Below, one piece after another: positions 7,115 through 15,894 of a DNA stretch of 64,000 nt (position 1 is its first letter; each line of letters opens with the position of its first letter). The notes beneath the pieces are model-generated. The model saw only the letters and a program-made list of their open reading frames with translations. It was not told the origin of the DNA and searched no databases. Both the position numbers and the translations under genes were made by a program. This DNA is from Donghicola eburneus. GTDB taxonomy: Bacteria; Pseudomonadota; Alphaproteobacteria; Rhodobacterales; Rhodobacteraceae. The stretch spans positions 124,001 through 188,000 of the forward strand of contig NZ_FOXY01000003.1 of NCBI RefSeq assembly GCF_900115865.1, in the 5' to 3' direction.

Positions 7115-7822
7115 CTAGTTCATTTTAGCCGCCACTCGTACTTTATTGCGTTCGGTTACGATGGCTTTGACGAGCCTGTCGCTTCCTACATTCCGTACTG
7201 CAATTATCTGGCCACGTTGGCCGTTCTCGGCTGCAATTCCTGATGCTAAGATCAACATTCCTGCAGCATTGTAGACAATTGCGACGGGTGTCCCTTCGGT
7301 AACCAACCAGTTGTGTTCCAGATGACGCGCCAGAACAGGGCGACCCTCGCCTAGATTGACCGTCAGAGTGCGGCCAATCACAGAGTTTGGATCTGTCATC
7401 AGGCCATCTAACGACCCATCTCGGACAGGTTTTAGAGTCAAATGTGTAGGTTCGATCACCGTTCCGGCAGCCAGACTTTCGGTCAGGGTCAACACGGGAA
7501 TACCGGCGGGTTCGGCGCGCGTGGTGCGTTGGGGCAATGCGCCCGCCGATGCAGAGGTCCGAACAGAGCGGCTCCAACTGCGGGGGGCGGCGCAGCGCAG
7601 TTCGACAGTGCGCCAGTCTCCGCTGCGGGGGCTCACCGCTGGCGCATCTGAACAGGCGGGAAAGCCGCGCATCTGGCTGACTTGGATTTGCCCGTTCTGA
7701 CCGGCAGCGACCATCGCCTGACTAACCAGATCGGTCACTTCGGTCGGGCTGATCCCATCCGCATAGGGGGAGGCCATCGCAACCGTCGGCATCAAAGCTA
7801 GAAGAAGTGCGCGCAGTTTCAC
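7115..7822 (-). CDS. flgA: Flagellar P-ring assembly chaperone FlgA
   Basis: A 235-aa periplasmic protein with a Sec signal peptide (cleavage after AMA, residue 17) and the SAF-like core typical of FlgA: IPVLTLTESLAAGTVIEPTHL, VIGRTLTVNLGEGRPVLARHL and the C-terminal VAIVYNAAGMLILASGIA...GQIIAVRN. FlgA helps FlgI assemble into the P ring. The start overlaps the stop of the upstream flgT-like gene by four bases. The N-terminal third, with Cys at about 57 and 77, is more variable, as usual in this family. Confidence 0.85.
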   Translation of the reverse strand: MKLRALLLALMPTVAMASPYADGISPTEVTDLVSQAMVAAGQNGQIQVSQMRGFPACSDAPAVSPRSGDWRTVELRCAAPRSWSRSVRTSASAGALPQRTTRAEPAGIPVLTLTESLAAGTVIEPTHLTLKPVRDGSLDGLMTDPNSVIGRTLTVNLGEGRPVLARHLEHNWLVTEGTPVAIVYNAAGMLILASGIAAENGQRGQIIAVRNVGSDRLVKAIVTERNKVRVAAKMN

Positions 7823-8949
7823 AGGCCAGCCTCCATGAAGTACACCAGACGTCCGGCAAAGCTAGAGGCGCTGCGGGTCGGGTCGAGCGGGCGCAGAACA
7901 GCACGATTGTTTTCCAATTTGGTGATCTCGAGCAGACCAAAGCTGTCATTGGGGTCTTCAAGTACGGCGAGCGCGCCGCGTGTGATCCCGTGACGGGCGC
8001 CGACAGGCACACTCAGGGTGTTGCTTGCGTAATCGACGCGTGCGGCTGGTGGCTCACATCCCAAGGCGCTGAGCACTTGGTTGAATTCGTCACCAACGCC
8101 GCGCAGCAAAAGCGCTTCGGTCGTGGTGCGGGTGCGCAGTGTCAGACCGTGCAGGGTGGTATTCTTTGGCACAGGCGCCGCGCGCTGGATGCGGTGAGTG
8201 CGGATGTTGCCGTTGCTCTCGCGCATGTCGATGTCGATGTTCAGCACAACCGTTTGCATTCCGTTCTGCAGCGCGACATCGCCGTTGAAGGTCACGCGCA
8301 GCACGTGGTCACCAGGTACCGAAGAGGGCGCGGTGCCACGGGTCAGGCTGTTGTAGTCCATGCCGCTGGCGCGCACGGTGCTGGACTCGCGTCCGGTGCT
8401 CGCCATCACACGCTCTAGCCTAGTCGCGGGGTTGCGCTCGATGGTGTAGAGCATGTCTTTGTAGACTTCCTGCGCCATGGGCAGGGTAAAGGCAGGTACG
8501 TGGGGCGACATGCGATAGGTCGGCGCATGGGCGCTGATCACGAGGCTCCGCTTGCTGCCGCAGTAGCCTGCGGGCACGGGGCCCACCAAGGCTTGTACGC
8601 GAACTTGCCACAGATTGCCGTCGAAATTCGAGGACAGGATTTTGTGGCGCATCACACGCCCCTTGGCCAGCATCAGCGCGCGGTCGGCGACGATGTTGCT
8701 CTTGTCCATAAAGGTATAGCCGCGGATGGTCGCGCCGCCTTGCAGGCCCGCATTCACCAGCGCGTCGATCAAGGCACGGCGCTTGGCGCTGTCCTGACTT
8801 TCGCCGCGGGCGGGCGCTGCATGGCCCCAAGCCTCGATCCAGACAGCCTGATCATTCTTGGTCGCGGCCGATACGGGCAGCGCAAGAGACAGCAGAACTG
8901 TGGCAATGGTGGCCAGACGGATCAGCAGAGCGAGGGGCGAAGGGATCAT
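7819..8949 (-). CDS. FlgT-like flagellar assembly (H-ring) protein
   Basis: A 376-aa exported protein (signal peptide about residues 1-28, cleavage after VSA). The N-terminal block (ARGESQDSAKRRALIDALVNAG, then DRALMLAKGRVMRHKILSSN) has the layout of the FlgT N-terminal domain, where an A-rich helix is followed by a conserved beta segment. The C-terminal part (VGARHGITRGALAVLEDP) resembles FlgT-C. In Vibrio, FlgT with FlgO and FlgP builds the H ring around the basal body. It lies between flgP-like and flgA genes (3-base gap and 4-base overlap), as in Vibrio-type operons. The length matches Vibrio FlgT. The detailed role here is inferred. Confidence 0.65.
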   Translation of the reverse strand: MIPSPLALLIRLATIATVLLSLALPVSAATKNDQAVWIEAWGHAAPARGESQDSAKRRALIDALVNAGLQGGATIRGYTFMDKSNIVADRALMLAKGRVMRHKILSSNFDGNLWQVRVQALVGPVPAGYCGSKRSLVISAHAPTYRMSPHVPAFTLPMAQEVYKDMLYTIERNPATRLERVMASTGRESSTVRASGMDYNSLTRGTAPSSVPGDHVLRVTFNGDVALQNGMQTVVLNIDIDMRESNGNIRTHRIQRAAPVPKNTTLHGLTLRTRTTTEALLLRGVGDEFNQVLSALGCEPPAARVDYASNTLSVPVGARHGITRGALAVLEDPNDSFGLLEITKLENNRAVLRPLDPTRSASSFAGRLVYFMEAGL

Positions 8950-8952
8950 GGC

Positions 8953-9486
8953 TTAGTTCCCGGTTTTAGCAGCTTTGACGATGTAACGAACAACATCAGG
9001 GTCGAGGGTCAGGACAACTTCGAAAGTGTCGCTGCTCTTGGGCTTGATGCTGGTCGTGCGGGCGCCGCGGATTTCACCGTCGACAAGGCCGCGAATGTAG
9101 TCGCTGCGCAGCACCATGTCGTTCACGGTCGAGGTCGAATCCAGACGCAGACCGTGCACCTGTTCGGTCAGATCGCGCATCGCCTCTAGGCGGGCAGCGC
9201 GAATGGCCATCAGGCGCTTTTCATTGGTGGTTTTGCCGGGTTGGCCTGCCACTTGCGAAAAGCCCATGCCGGTGAGCGGCACGATCTCTTCGGCCTTTTT
9301 GGCGCGGGCCATCATGGCGGGGGTGTTCTGGTCAATCGCGTCCTTCAGTTCTGCCAGTTCGCGGGTCTGCGGGTCAGGGTCCGAGGGCAGATCCTGAACG
9401 GCGCGATGGGGCATTTGGCAACCTGCCAGCGCCATTCCGATGCTGGCGGCACATGCAAGGCGCATGAAATAGGGGGTCGTGGGCAT
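8953..9486 (-). CDS. FlgP-like outer-membrane lipoprotein (LPP20 family)
   Basis: A 177-aa lipoprotein with lipobox LAGC (Cys23) and an LPP20-type domain: KRLMAIRAARLEAMRDLTEQ, then VNDMVLRSDYIRGLVDGEIRGARTT and a beta strand EVVLTLD. FlgP-type lipoproteins form the outer part of the H ring or basal disk in Vibrio and Campylobacter. The start at 9486 has AGGAGA nine bases upstream and places the signal sequence correctly. A sigma-54 element is about 40 bases upstream, and flhA is read divergently. First gene of the flgP-flgT-flgA-flgM operon. Confidence 0.7.
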   Translation of the reverse strand: MPTTPYFMRLACAASIGMALAGCQMPHRAVQDLPSDPDPQTRELAELKDAIDQNTPAMMARAKKAEEIVPLTGMGFSQVAGQPGKTTNEKRLMAIRAARLEAMRDLTEQVHGLRLDSTSTVNDMVLRSDYIRGLVDGEIRGARTTSIKPKSSDTFEVVLTLDPDVVRYIVKAAKTGN

Positions 9487-9525
9487 CAGGCTCTCCTGTT
9501 GCGGGCCGGTGGATGCCGGAGAGTC

Positions 9526-9541
9526 TGCAAGCCCTGTGCCA
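9526..9541 (-). promoter_or_regulatory. Sigma-54 (-24/-12) promoter of flgP-flgT-flgA
   Basis: The minus-strand sequence TGGCACAGGGCTTGCA matches TGGCACG-N4-TTGCA at all positions but one, with the correct GG-N10-GC spacing, about 40 bases before the flgP-like ATG. Confidence 0.8.
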
Positions 9542-9591
9542 TCCTGCCCCGCAGATCGGCTATTCCCTAAAACCAATGGGATAGGGGCGAC

Positions 9592-9607
9592 TGGCACGCC
9601 TTTTGCA
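9592..9607 (+). promoter_or_regulatory. Sigma-54 (-24/-12) promoter of flhA-flhF-fliA
   Basis: TGGCACGCCTTTTGCA is an exact match to TGGCACG-N4-TTGCA, 61 bases upstream of the flhA ATG. It is head-to-head with the flgP promoter; 50 bases separate the two elements. Confidence 0.85.
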
Positions 9608-9668
9608 GATTATCCGACGAACGGCGCAAAGCGTCGAAAAACCGTCAACTGCGAAAGAGACCGCCAGC

Positions 9669-11786
9669 ATGGCTGACATTTCAAATCCTTCGGCGACAGA
9701 GAAGATGGGCGGCATGTTCCTGCCCTTAGGCATTCTGGCGATGATCGCCATGATGGTCCTGCCGCTGCCGGTATTCCTGCTCGACGTTTTCTTTGTATTT
9801 AACATCCTGCTGTCGCTGCTCGTGCTGATGGTTGCGATCAACACCTACAAGCCGCTGGACTTCAGCAGTTTCCCCAGCCTTTTGCTAATGGCGACCACCC
9901 TGCGACTGGCCTTGAACGTGGCCTCGACCCGTATCGTTCTGACCGACGGCCACACGGGCGCTGGCGCTGCGGGCAAGGTGATCGAGGCCTTTGGTGCCTT
10001 TGTCATCGGCGGTAACTTTGCGGTTGGTATCGTCGTCTTTATCATCCTGATGATCATCAACCTTGTGGTGATTACCAAAGGTGCGGGCCGCGTGTCCGAA
10101 GTCTCGGCGCGCTTCACTCTGGACGCGATGCCAGGCAAGCAGATGGCAATCGACGCCGACCTGAACGCTGGCATCATGAGCCCCGAAGATGCGCGCGCGC
10201 GTCGCAAGGAGGTCGCGGAAGAGGCTGATTTCTACGGGGCCATGGACGGTGCATCGAAGTTTGTCAAAGGTGACGCCGTTGCCGGTATCATGATCCTCGC
10301 GGCCAACATCTTGGGCGGTATCATCATCGGTACCACTCAATATGGATTGTCGGCTGGAACCGCGGCAGAGACCTATGTTCTGCTGTCGATCGGTGACGGT
10401 CTGGTTGCTCAGATCCCGTCGCTGCTTCTCTCGATCGCGACTGCAATCATCGTGACGCGCGTTTCGGGCGAGGCTGACATGGCCGAGCACATTACCGAAC
10501 AGGTCAACATCAGCCGCGCATGGCTACCCGTTGCAGGTGTAATGGCCCTGCTGGGGATGGTTCCTGGCATGCCCAATATCCTGTTCCTCTTGGGGGCGTC
10601 TGGTGCGGGTGCGGCCTACTGGTATTCTCGCCAAAACGAGATCAATCCCAAACAGGACGAGGCATCTGGCGGTGCCAATCTGCCCGCCCTTCCGGGCGCT
10701 GAAGGCGAGGCGCAAAACAGCGGGACCATTACTGCAGAAGAGGTCACCGACTACGCACCCATCTCAATCCAGATCGGCTTTGGTCTGGTCGGAATGATCG
10801 ATACCGCGTCGGGCGGAGAGCTGTTGTCGCGCATTACCGGCATTCGCCGCGAGGTGTCGAAATCCATGGGCTTCGTGGTGCCTGGCGTGCGTATCCGCGA
10901 CGACCTGAACCTGCCTTCGAACACCTATCGCATCCGCATTGGTCAGGCGATTGTGGCCGAGGATACCGTCTACCCAGACCGTATTCTGGCCCTACAGGGC
11001 GGTATGTCGACCAAGAAACTGAAGGGCGTAGATGTCAAAGATCCGTCATTCGGTATGGATGCGACGTGGATCATGCCCCATCAGCGCGCCGAGGCCGAAG
11101 CCGACGATCATGTGGTGGTCGAGCCCGACTCTGTCATTGCGACCCACCTGAGCCAGATGCTGTACCAGCACGCGGCCAACCTGATTGGCCCCGACGATGT
11201 CCAAGGTCTGCTTGATCGTCTGGCAGAGGTCAGCCCCACACTGGTCGAGTCGGTCGTCCCCAAGCCCGTGCCGCTGCACACCGTCACCTCTGTCATGCGT
11301 CATCTGCTGTCCGAACGTATTCCTGTCAGCGATTTGCGCAGAATCTTGGAAGGATTGGCCGATGTGGCAAGCCGTTTGCAAGACCCCCAAGACATGGCCG
11401 AGGCTCTGCGCCCCGCACTGACGCCGCTCTTGCTGCAACAGATCGCGCCGCTGAACCAAAACCTGCCTTTGATCACGCTGTCGCCTGACTTCGAAGAGCT
11501 GCTGACTCGCAGCTACCAGAAAGGGGCGGGGCTGATCGTGGATCAGGGCCTGACCCAGCAGATGCTGCAGGCGCTGAACCAGGCAAACGAAGAGATGCTC
11601 TCTCAGGGGCGGCAGCCCGTGGTGATCGTCTCGAATGCGCTGCGTAGACCCTTTGCGGGCTTCCTGCGTGGACATGGCAGCGATGCCATTGTGCTGGCGG
11701 TGAATGAACTGCCGGACAACCGCAAGATCGAAATCGTGGCCACCGTGGGCGGAAATCGCCAAATCGGTCAGGCCCCCCAGAACTGA
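9669..11786 (+). CDS. flhA: Flagellar export gate protein FlhA
   Basis: A 705-aa inner-membrane component of the flagellar type III export apparatus; it conducts protons and docks substrate-chaperone complexes on its cytoplasmic ring. Eight hydrophobic segments occupy about residues 18-320. The conserved FHIPEP-type loop (SARFTLDAMPGKQMAIDADLN, about 145-165) is present, followed by the large cytoplasmic domain (about 370-705). Length is typical. The start at 9669 (MADISNPS) gives the usual N-terminus; the frame continues upstream but into the promoter. It heads the flhA-flhF-fliA operon. Confidence 0.95.
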   Translation: MADISNPSATEKMGGMFLPLGILAMIAMMVLPLPVFLLDVFFVFNILLSLLVLMVAINTYKPLDFSSFPSLLLMATTLRLALNVASTRIVLTDGHTGAGAAGKVIEAFGAFVIGGNFAVGIVVFIILMIINLVVITKGAGRVSEVSARFTLDAMPGKQMAIDADLNAGIMSPEDARARRKEVAEEADFYGAMDGASKFVKGDAVAGIMILAANILGGIIIGTTQYGLSAGTAAETYVLLSIGDGLVAQIPSLLLSIATAIIVTRVSGEADMAEHITEQVNISRAWLPVAGVMALLGMVPGMPNILFLLGASGAGAAYWYSRQNEINPKQDEASGGANLPALPGAEGEAQNSGTITAEEVTDYAPISIQIGFGLVGMIDTASGGELLSRITGIRREVSKSMGFVVPGVRIRDDLNLPSNTYRIRIGQAIVAEDTVYPDRILALQGGMSTKKLKGVDVKDPSFGMDATWIMPHQRAEAEADDHVVVEPDSVIATHLSQMLYQHAANLIGPDDVQGLLDRLAEVSPTLVESVVPKPVPLHTVTSVMRHLLSERIPVSDLRRILEGLADVASRLQDPQDMAEALRPALTPLLLQQIAPLNQNLPLITLSPDFEELLTRSYQKGAGLIVDQGLTQQMLQALNQANEEMLSQGRQPVVIVSNALRRPFAGFLRGHGSDAIVLAVNELPDNRKIEIVATVGGNRQIGQAPQN

Positions 11787-11803
11787 AGTGACGAGACCCT
11801 CTG

Positions 11804-12853
11804 ATGCCGACAACAGTCGTACGAGCAGAAGATAGCGCACAGGCGATGGACGAGATCGTCGCCCGTCTGGGGCCCGATGCCCTGATCCTGTCTACGGTTA
11901 AACGGAACGGGATGGTCGAGATTACGGCGACCACCGACCCCGTACCACCGAAAGAAGCCGTCGCTATTGCCACACAGCCGGCCCCCGAAGCGCCGGCCGC
12001 GGTTCCTAGCACGGCGGAGATCGTACCGATGCCTCAGGTCGAGCAGCCCAAGTCGCCTGTATCTACGGCCTCTGGCGCAGAGGCGCCCAAAGCGGGGTTC
12101 GCCAAACTGTTCAAGTCGCGGATGAACCCCGTGCCCGGTGAAACAGCCAAGGTCGTGGCGACTCCTGCCCCGAACGCCGATACAGATGGCGTGGCTGCTC
12201 TGATGCGCCGCACCCAGATCGCACCTGCGGCTACTGTCCTGCGGGCACGCCGTTTGGTGCTGGTGGGCCGCGTTGGCGCGGGTAAGTCCCTGCTGTCTCT
12301 GCAAATTGCCGCAGCTCAGGCACAAGCAGGCCGCGACGTCCAAGTCAGTTTCGTCGGCGCCTCGCATGCGGATGGTGCGTACCTGATGTCCAAGTCGCGG
12401 CTTTTGGGCTGTCCGATGGACTTCGCCAATGCCGATATGCTCAAGAAATCACCGACTGATTGCGATTTGCACATCGTGGTCGTGTCGGGCCGTAGCGCTC
12501 TGCCAGAGGACGTCATCGACGCCATGGCGACGCAAGAAGACACAGTCGCAGTTCTCACGCTGCCTTTGGGGATGCGGCGCAAGGCTGTCCTGACCAGTGC
12601 GAGCCAATGGCGCGCGCTGGACCCTGTGGTCGCCTTGACCACCAACCCCGGAGAAGAGTTGGACCCTGATGACATTACGGGTCTGGTCGATGCCGGTCTG
12701 CCGCTGACATGGATCAGCGCAATGAAATCCGTGGTGGGCGCGCTGACAGCTGCTGACCGCGACCAGATATCCGCAGCCCTGAGCCAAACCCTGCCTGCGG
12801 GCATCCAAAGCCTATACGCACAAAAGCCCTCAAGTTCCGGAGGTGTGGAATGA
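11804..12853 (+). CDS. flhF: FlhF-like protein with degenerate GTPase motifs
   Basis: A 349-aa protein whose N-terminus (DSAQAMDEIVARLGPDALIL) and place between flhA and fliA match FlhF, the SRP-type GTPase that sets flagellar position and number. A Pro/Ala linker (about 50-120) precedes the NG-like domain. The P-loop is GRVGAGKS (about 153-160). The expected DTYRxGA element is replaced by SFVGASHADGA, the DTAG element by VVVSGRS and the TKxD element by LTTNPGEELD. Nucleotide hydrolysis is therefore doubtful. Stop and fliA start overlap by four bases. Confidence 0.75.
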   Translation: MPTTVVRAEDSAQAMDEIVARLGPDALILSTVKRNGMVEITATTDPVPPKEAVAIATQPAPEAPAAVPSTAEIVPMPQVEQPKSPVSTASGAEAPKAGFAKLFKSRMNPVPGETAKVVATPAPNADTDGVAALMRRTQIAPAATVLRARRLVLVGRVGAGKSLLSLQIAAAQAQAGRDVQVSFVGASHADGAYLMSKSRLLGCPMDFANADMLKKSPTDCDLHIVVVSGRSALPEDVIDAMATQEDTVAVLTLPLGMRRKAVLTSASQWRALDPVVALTTNPGEELDPDDITGLVDAGLPLTWISAMKSVVGALTAADRDQISAALSQTLPAGIQSLYAQKPSSSGGVE

Positions 12854-13560
12854 TTGCGCCAAAATCCTATGCCGAGCAGGCGCCGAGCCCCGAAAAACTG
12901 GTCAAAGATCACATGCATCTGGTCAAGCGATTGGCCTGGCATTTCTTGGGACGAGTCGGACGGTTCGTAGAACTCGAAGACTTAATGCAGGCCGGGTATC
13001 TCGGCCTCGTCGACGCCTCGCAGCGCTACAGCGTGCGCGAAGGGGTCTCTTTCTCTGCCTATGCTGCGATCCGTGTTCGGGGATCAATCGTCGATCTGCT
13101 GCGGCGAAATTCGAACCTGTGCCGCAAGACAATTGCGATGCAGCAAGAGGTCAAGAAAGCCATTCAGGCCCTCGAAGGCGAATTCGGGCGGACGCCCGAG
13201 GCCGAAGAGGTCGCGGCCAAACTGGAAATTCCCATTGAGGAATACGAGGAATGGCAAGCACGGTTCCAAGCAAACCGCGTGCAGTCGCTGGACGAGGTAT
13301 ACTCGGATCAGTCTATGCTGTTCGAAGATCGAAACCAGAACTCCGAAGACCTGACGCATCAGTCGCAGCTCAAACAGCTGTTACGCAATGCACTGGAAAA
13401 GCTGCCAGAGCGCGAGGCGCTGCTCTTGCACCTGTACTATGTCGAGGAGCTGAACGTCTACGAGGTCGCGGCGATCCTTGGTGTGACCACAGGCCGTGTG
13501 TCACAAATCAAAAAAGCCGCGATCATGCGGCTCCGTGGGTTGATCGGCGAAGTGAACTAG
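12850..13560 (+). CDS. fliA: Flagellar sigma factor FliA (sigma-28)
   Basis: A 236-aa sigma-70 family protein of group 3. Region 2 (about residues 17-90) contains LVKRLAWHFLGRVGRFVELE and DLMQAGYLGLVDASQRY; region 3 (ALEGEFGRTPEAEEVAAKLE) and region 4 (about 175-232, ILGVTTGRVSQIKKAAIMRL) follow. FliA directs late flagellar gene transcription and is held by FlgM (6742-7047). It is coupled to flhF by an ATGA overlap. Transcription under a sigma-54 promoter upstream of flhA would place fliA in the middle tier of a cascade. Confidence 0.9.
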   Translation: MIAPKSYAEQAPSPEKLVKDHMHLVKRLAWHFLGRVGRFVELEDLMQAGYLGLVDASQRYSVREGVSFSAYAAIRVRGSIVDLLRRNSNLCRKTIAMQQEVKKAIQALEGEFGRTPEAEEVAAKLEIPIEEYEEWQARFQANRVQSLDEVYSDQSMLFEDRNQNSEDLTHQSQLKQLLRNALEKLPEREALLLHLYYVEELNVYEVAAILGVTTGRVSQIKKAAIMRLRGLIGEVN

Positions 13561-13561
13561 C

Positions 13562-13584
13562 GGGGCGCGCTTCTACAGCGCCCC
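13562..13584. terminator. Hairpin between convergent fliA and response regulator genes
   Basis: The 7-bp stem GGGGCGC / GCGCCCC lies in the 31-base gap between two convergent genes. There is no good T-tract on the plus strand, so it may act as a bidirectional barrier. Confidence 0.55.
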
Positions 13585-13591
13585 ACTTAAA

Positions 13592-14230
13592 TTACAGCAG
13601 GCCAGAGTTCCGCGCGATGAACACCGCATGGGTGCGGTTGTTGGCAGACAGCTTGGTGCAGATCGAACGAACGTGCATCTTGATCGTCGCTTCGGACAGG
13701 TCGAGCTCGTATGCGATCTCTTTGTTCTGTTTGCCTTCGCCAAGGAAATTCAGAACGGTCATTTCACGGTCGCTGAGCGGGCTGTCAGGGTTCGCAGCCT
13801 GTGCCGGTTCCTCGTGCATGAGGCTGAGCGGTGTATACACCTCGCCCGACGCGATAAAGCGGATGGCATTTGCCAAGCTGCGCGCCTGCATCGTTTTGGG
13901 GATCAGGCCTGCGCCGCCCATTTCCAGAGTCTCATCCAGCAACTTCCGCGTCGGCGTGCCGGTGATGATACCAACTGGTTTGCCAGCGGTGCTGTCCAGC
14001 ATCTTTTTCAGACCCTCGAGACCATTCATGCCAGGCATGTTGTAATCCAGAAGAACCACGTCGACCGTGCCTTCTTCTTTTAGCTTATCAAGGGCTTCGT
14101 CCAGATTTGTCGCAGAAACAACTGCCAAATCGGGCTGTGAGGCCAGGAATAGGCTGAGAACCTCGAGGACCATCGAGTGGTCGTCTGCAATCAGGACTTT
14201 AGTCTTCTCGGATGCTTGCTCAGCAATCAT
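13592..14230 (-). CDS. NarL/LuxR-type response regulator
   Basis: A 212-aa two-domain regulator. The receiver (about 1-125) has the acidic pair D16-D17, phospho-acceptor D62 (LLDYNMPG), T90 and K112. The C-terminal LuxR HTH (about 150-210) contains LSDREMTVLNFLGEGKQNKE and SEATIKMHVRSICTKL. All catalytic receiver residues are present. No histidine kinase gene is adjacent. It is convergent with fliA, so a role in motility control is possible but not shown. Confidence 0.85.
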   Translation of the reverse strand: MIAEQASEKTKVLIADDHSMVLEVLSLFLASQPDLAVVSATNLDEALDKLKEEGTVDVVLLDYNMPGMNGLEGLKKMLDSTAGKPVGIITGTPTRKLLDETLEMGGAGLIPKTMQARSLANAIRFIASGEVYTPLSLMHEEPAQAANPDSPLSDREMTVLNFLGEGKQNKEIAYELDLSEATIKMHVRSICTKLSANNRTHAVFIARNSGLL

Positions 14231-14425
14231 TCTACCCGCTCGTACGTTTGTAGTGTTGTTCTAAATGATAACCGACGCACAACAAAACACTATCAAAGTC
14301 TACTGGGGAACGCTGAGGAAGGCAAAAGTAAAATAGCAAAAAGTATAATATGTTTTTTTGAATGTGTTCTAGGTGAAGTCTTTTGACCTATTGGCCTAGT
14401 TCGCCTGCCAAGTTAATCAGGCCCT
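14231..14425. other. AT-rich divergent intergenic region
   Basis: 195 bases between the divergent response regulator and zapE genes, much richer in A/T than its surroundings (runs such as AGTATAATATGTTTTTTTG). It probably carries both promoters; no consensus was assigned. Confidence 0.4.
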
Positions 14426-15493
14426 ATGACACAGACGATCCAACATATTTATGCGGCCCGAGTCGCTGCCGGTGACATCCAGAGCGACCCTGCCCAAGAG
14501 GCTGTTCTGCCCGAATTCGAGCGCATTCGCGCCGAGTTGGCGACTCCGGTAAAACGCGGGCTCTTTCGCAAGGCGCCACCGCCTCCAAAGGGTCTGTACC
14601 TATGGGGCGGGGTGGGCCGCGGTAAATCCATGGTGATGGATCTGTTCGTCTCTGAGTTGAACGTGCCGGCGCGCCGCGTTCACTTTCATGCCTTTATGCA
14701 GGAAATCCACGAGGCGATGCACAAAGCCCGTGCCGAGGGTGTTGAGGATGCTCTGAAACCCGCAGCACAAAAGATCATCGATGATGTGAAGCTGCTCGCT
14801 TTTGACGAGATGCAGATCACTGACATTACCGATGCGATGATAGTCGGACGCTTGTTCCAGATGCTCTTCGATGCCGGGGTGGTCGTGGTGACTACTTCGA
14901 ACCGCGTGCCGGACGATCTGTATAAGAATGGTCTGAACCGCCAGCTTTTCCTGCCATTTATTGCTTTGATCAAAGAGCAACTGGTCGTGTGGGAGATGGC
15001 AAGCCCCCGAGATTATCGTCAGGACCGTCTGGCTGGGAGCCCTGTCTATTTCTCGCCCGCCAACGAAGCCGCTCGCACAGAGATCAATGCAATTTGGAAG
15101 GACCTGACGGGCGGACAAGAGGACTCGTTGGTTTTGACTGTCAAAGGCCGGAAACTTGAAATACCGCGCCATCATAACGGTGTCGGACGCGCTGGTTTCC
15201 ACGAACTTTGCGGAGCGGCGCTGGGGCCTGCAGATTATTTGGCGATTGCCCATGCGCTACGCGTGCTGGTGATCGAGAATATCCCGACTTTGGGCCGCTC
15301 GAATTTCAACGAGGCCAAACGGTTCGTAACTCTGATCGATGCCCTGTACGAAGCGAAGGTTCGCCTGATTGCGAGCGCAGCTGATAAACCCGAGATGTTG
15401 TATGTCGAAGGGGACGGTGCGTTTGAATTTACCCGTACCGCCAGCCGCCTGCGTGAGATGCAATCCGAAGGCTGGGGTGACGATCGGGAGTGA
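14426..15493 (+). CDS. zapE: Cell division ATPase ZapE (AFG1 family)
   Basis: A 355-aa AFG1/ZapE P-loop ATPase. Walker A is WGGVGRGKS (about residues 60-68), Walker B LLAFDEMQ (123-130); the motif GVVVVTTSNRVPDDLYKNGL (sensor 1 and arginine-containing segment) and the family-typical RFVTLIDALYE near the C-terminus follow. ZapE acts at the Z-ring in bacteria; the mitochondrial relative handles damaged membrane proteins. Length is typical. Single gene. Confidence 0.9.
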   Translation: MTQTIQHIYAARVAAGDIQSDPAQEAVLPEFERIRAELATPVKRGLFRKAPPPPKGLYLWGGVGRGKSMVMDLFVSELNVPARRVHFHAFMQEIHEAMHKARAEGVEDALKPAAQKIIDDVKLLAFDEMQITDITDAMIVGRLFQMLFDAGVVVVTTSNRVPDDLYKNGLNRQLFLPFIALIKEQLVVWEMASPRDYRQDRLAGSPVYFSPANEAARTEINAIWKDLTGGQEDSLVLTVKGRKLEIPRHHNGVGRAGFHELCGAALGPADYLAIAHALRVLVIENIPTLGRSNFNEAKRFVTLIDALYEAKVRLIASAADKPEMLYVEGDGAFEFTRTASRLREMQSEGWGDDRE

Positions 15494-15894
15494 TCCCGCC
15501 GGCCAAGGGTTTGCGACGCCGGTCGGCGAATCGCGGTTGCAGCGCAGACGGCCTGAGCGCGACTCGCGAATACCCATATGAGATATCTTCTACGGTCGAG
15601 GTGATAGTTAAACCTACACGATGATCTGGTGCGACTCGCCGTCTGCGAGATGGGCAGTTGACTGCGCTTCGGATATGAAAGTCGGCGCATATCCGCTCTG
15701 ATTGGCAAAAACGCGAGACAATTCCTGCCGATACAGCGCTCAACCACCACGGACGTTCCGCTCGGGACAATCCTACGGATGTATGGAGCACCCCAAAGGA
15801 TATAACTCGATACCGAAGGATGTCTGTCGAGTACGCCTCAAGTGGAGTAGGGTTTTCATGAATTTGACACACCCTTCTACGGTGGCGCGATACG
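15494..15894. other. 401-base gap without a convincing gene
   Basis: The base composition is lower in G+C than the neighbours. Two copies of TTCTACGGT (15588-15596 and 15884-15892, each followed by GATA within about ten bases) and repeated GCGACTCGC are visible. A 69-codon frame at 15702-15911 has no RBS or family resemblance. It may be the leader of the following gene. Confidence 0.3.

Noticed and set aside
14341-14425. Sigma-54-like GG/GC pair upstream of zapE
   Set aside because: The spacing between GG and GC is twelve, not ten.
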